From positions 65,124,917 to 65,188,916 of the forward strand of contig NC_052508.1 of assembly GCF_014356525.2 (NCBI RefSeq): a DNA stretch of 64,000 nt, given 5' to 3'. Both the position numbers and the translations under genes were made by a program. Source of the DNA: Nilaparvata lugens. Taxonomy: Eukaryota; Arthropoda; Insecta; Hemiptera; Delphacidae. The notes under the pieces are model-generated. The model made no database searches, was not told the DNA's origin, and saw nothing but the letters and a program-made list of their open reading frames with translations. Below, piece by piece: positions 62,248 to 64,000 of the stretch. Positions within the stretch are counted from its first letter, which is position 1. Every line of letters begins with the position of its first letter.

Positions 62248-62982
62248 GTACGTTTCAACATTTTTCCCATTAATAATTCTTATTCTTATTTATGTTTTGA
62301 TATAAATATTATTTCTGTAGAATAATTGATATTTCTACTGAGAGAACTGATTAAACTTGAATCACAGAATTTTACAAAATTAATTACTGTAGTTTACTAG
62401 CTTCATATCCAACTTCTAAATCTGGAATGCTCTTCAAGCTCTTATAAAGTAATGATTCGAATTCGAAACGAGTCTGACACCGCAAAATGTTTTGCATTTT
62501 GAGCAATTCAATTAAAATATTAGATTTGTTCCTTCTATTAATAACTATAATAACATTATTGTTCACAATAAAATTGTGAAGTGTAAAATAACCTATTTTT
62601 GGACAAATTCTAACTAAATATGGGAAAGGAACAGTTTTGGGCTTTAAGCCTGTTGTTCCTTTCCCAATCATTCATAGTTGAGAATTATATTGTAACCTAT
62701 GTATAAATAAATAAATAAATATGCCCTGATTACTGGATCATAATGGTACGTTATCGTTGATTTTCAATTTATGAGAAAATTTCAGGTAGTGTAGGCCTTA
62801 GAGCTAATAAAGGCATAACGGACAACTAACTACTTGACTAATCAAGCCCTTGTCGAAATATTTTAACTTATTGAATCCCAAGTCGTATGGTTGTAAGATT
62901 AATATAAATTCTAGTTACCTACTTTATAGTTCAGTTGATTATAAAGTGCTCTAAACTGCAAATAACATCAAATTATTTCTAG
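62248..62982 (+). other. Predicted intron 2 with retroposon tail
   Basis: 62618-62722: GGGAAAGGAACAG and CTGTTGTTCCTTTCCC form a hairpin, followed after about 40 bp by (AAAT)n, the same tail as at 32255. The minus-strand frame 62384-62671 runs through this tail. Confidence 0.65.
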
Positions 62983-63025
62983 GCCATCCCTGGGTTTGAA
63001 TGATACCAAAGCAGTTGATACGATA
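62983..63025 (+). CDS. Predicted third coding exon
   Basis: A 43-bp exon between acceptor TTATTTCTAG|GCC and donor ATA|GTAAGT. The first base completes a Thr codon with the phase-2 end of the previous exon, then PSLGLNDTKAVDTI, ending in phase 0. The other two frames are not both open (one has TGA). The three-way phase agreement and good splice sites make this a credible small exon. The gene should continue to the right of the window. Confidence 0.45.
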
Positions 63026-63462
63026 GTAAGTGGAATTATTTTTATTGTATTGAATAAATATTAATTGATTTCCACCTTATAATTTCCTTCTTTTGAGATT
63101 ATTCCCTCAATTTCAATAATAGGACTTCATTTAATCAAGTGAGAAGATATGAAAAGTAGGGTAGTAACAACCCCTACTAAAATGAAAAACTAGGTACTGT
63201 ATTACACAGTAGTGATGTTAGTTTCCATAATAAGAAGCTCAAAATATGTTATTATTTTATAAAGGAGATGTACACTCAGGCCATGAGTGCTCTGCCTATG
63301 TTTACTTCAGCAATGCAATAATATTATACAGTATGTGCAATATGTATATTAATATATACTGATTTTTAAGTAAAACACATGAATTGAGAGAAACAATTCA
63401 ATATATTCTTCAATGTTATTTTCCATCACAAACTGCTTATTATTAAATCACTTTTTTCTTTT
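63026..63462. other. No recognisable feature
   Basis: AT-rich, presumably intron 3 of the predicted gene. Confidence 0.45.
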
Positions 63463-63634
63463 AGAAAAAACGACTAGCAGTCAGATTTTTTACAATAAAT
63501 GAATTAATCACTCACTGAGTCAACGATATCTTTCGGCAGGTCCACCATCTTCTTGGACCTACCGAAAGTTCTCGTTGTCACAGTGAGTGATTAATTCATT
63601 AATTGTAAAACATCTGACTGCTAGTCGTTTTTCT
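63463..63634. repeat. 172-bp near-perfect hairpin
   Basis: AGAAAAAACGACTAGCAGTC and onward through GAATTAATCACTCACTG to CTTTCGGCAGGTCCA pairs with TGGACCTACCGAAAG and CAGTGAGTGATTAATTC to GACTGCTAGTCGTTTTTCT. Arms of about 80 bp, loop of about 12 nt. Possibly a very small foldback MITE or an RNA hairpin. Confidence 0.9.
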
Positions 63635-64000
63635 AATAGCAAAAAATGATTTAATTCAATATAGTTTGAATTTTATTGTTGTAGGTTTGTATCGTTGCAT
63701 TGTATTATTGAAATAATTATATATTGTTGAAAGTTGATTTGCTTATTCCGTCCACCTGTTATTGCATTTTATTCAGTAGATTAGGCTAAATATAATTTTG
63801 TCACGAAGAATGGAAATATAGAATTTTACTATAAATTACCAGTGCAAAAATGTTGATGAATATTATATCCATTCATATTAATAAAGATAGCAAAATTTTA
63901 CATACCTATAAAAGGTTTCTTGCAATAATTAGAAGTATTATCTGATAAATAATAAATTATTAAACTGTAACAGAATCAAATTCCAAATTGAAAATATACA
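63635..64000. other. No recognisable feature
   Basis: AT-rich to the window end. GTTGTAG|GTTTG at 63685 could be a splice acceptor, but the following frame closes quickly. Confidence 0.4.

Overview
The window looks like eukaryotic nuclear DNA from an insect, most probably a sap-feeding hemipteran such as a delphacid planthopper. It is AT-rich, has spliced exons, and is dominated by nested transposable elements, foldback elements, retroposon tails and microsatellites. The order-level call is inference from the style of the repeats and from the sugar-transporter gene; no database was consulted.

Layout. 1-860: two small unrecognised ORFs and an A-rich tract. 1166-3135: tandem arrays (29-bp, 9-bp, a 120-bp higher-order unit and a 103-bp satellite), interrupted by a 100-N gap. 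3175-7354: dispersed repeats with two hAT-type insertions, each bounded by a perfect 8-bp target duplication. 7702-16479: a complete, young LTR retroelement with 2.43-kb LTRs. It carries only a Gag-like coiled-coil protein and a basic repeat protein, with no visible pol. 16484-17400: a 166-bp tandem array and a hairpin-bearing repeat end. 17578-21579: a 4-kb PIF/Harbinger-like element that itself contains two nested elements, one with a MADF-domain ORF. 22117-23317: a hAT element with a broken transposase C-terminus. 23408-23603: a Harbinger-type MITE.

25993-36649 (minus strand): three exons encode the C-terminal half (about TM7-12) of an MFS sugar transporter related to facilitated trehalose/glucose transporters. 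Its introns are full of MITEs, including a 1.2-kb foldback. A MITE remnant abuts one exon and may supply its splice acceptor. 38128-47290: a near-identical pair of segments arranged X-Y-Z-Y'-X', carrying a decayed transposase-like gene. They differ mostly by 1-nt indels and have one breakpoint at a palindrome centre. 49290-53265: a second, older and truncated copy of the LTR element. 54060-55496: a TIR MITE and a hAT-like element. 56300-58860: a long T/C-rich strand-asymmetric region. 60855-63025 (plus strand): three small exons with mutually consistent splice phases look like the 5' end of an unrecognised gene that continues past the window.

Functionally there are at most two host genes (the transporter and the predicted 5' exons); the rest is mobile DNA. 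The most unusual items are the Gag-only LTR element with its HRRHVRLK repeat protein, the satellite whose units carry paired GCCAT and CCAAT motifs, the MITE-derived splice acceptor, and the permuted X-Y-Z-Y'-X' block.
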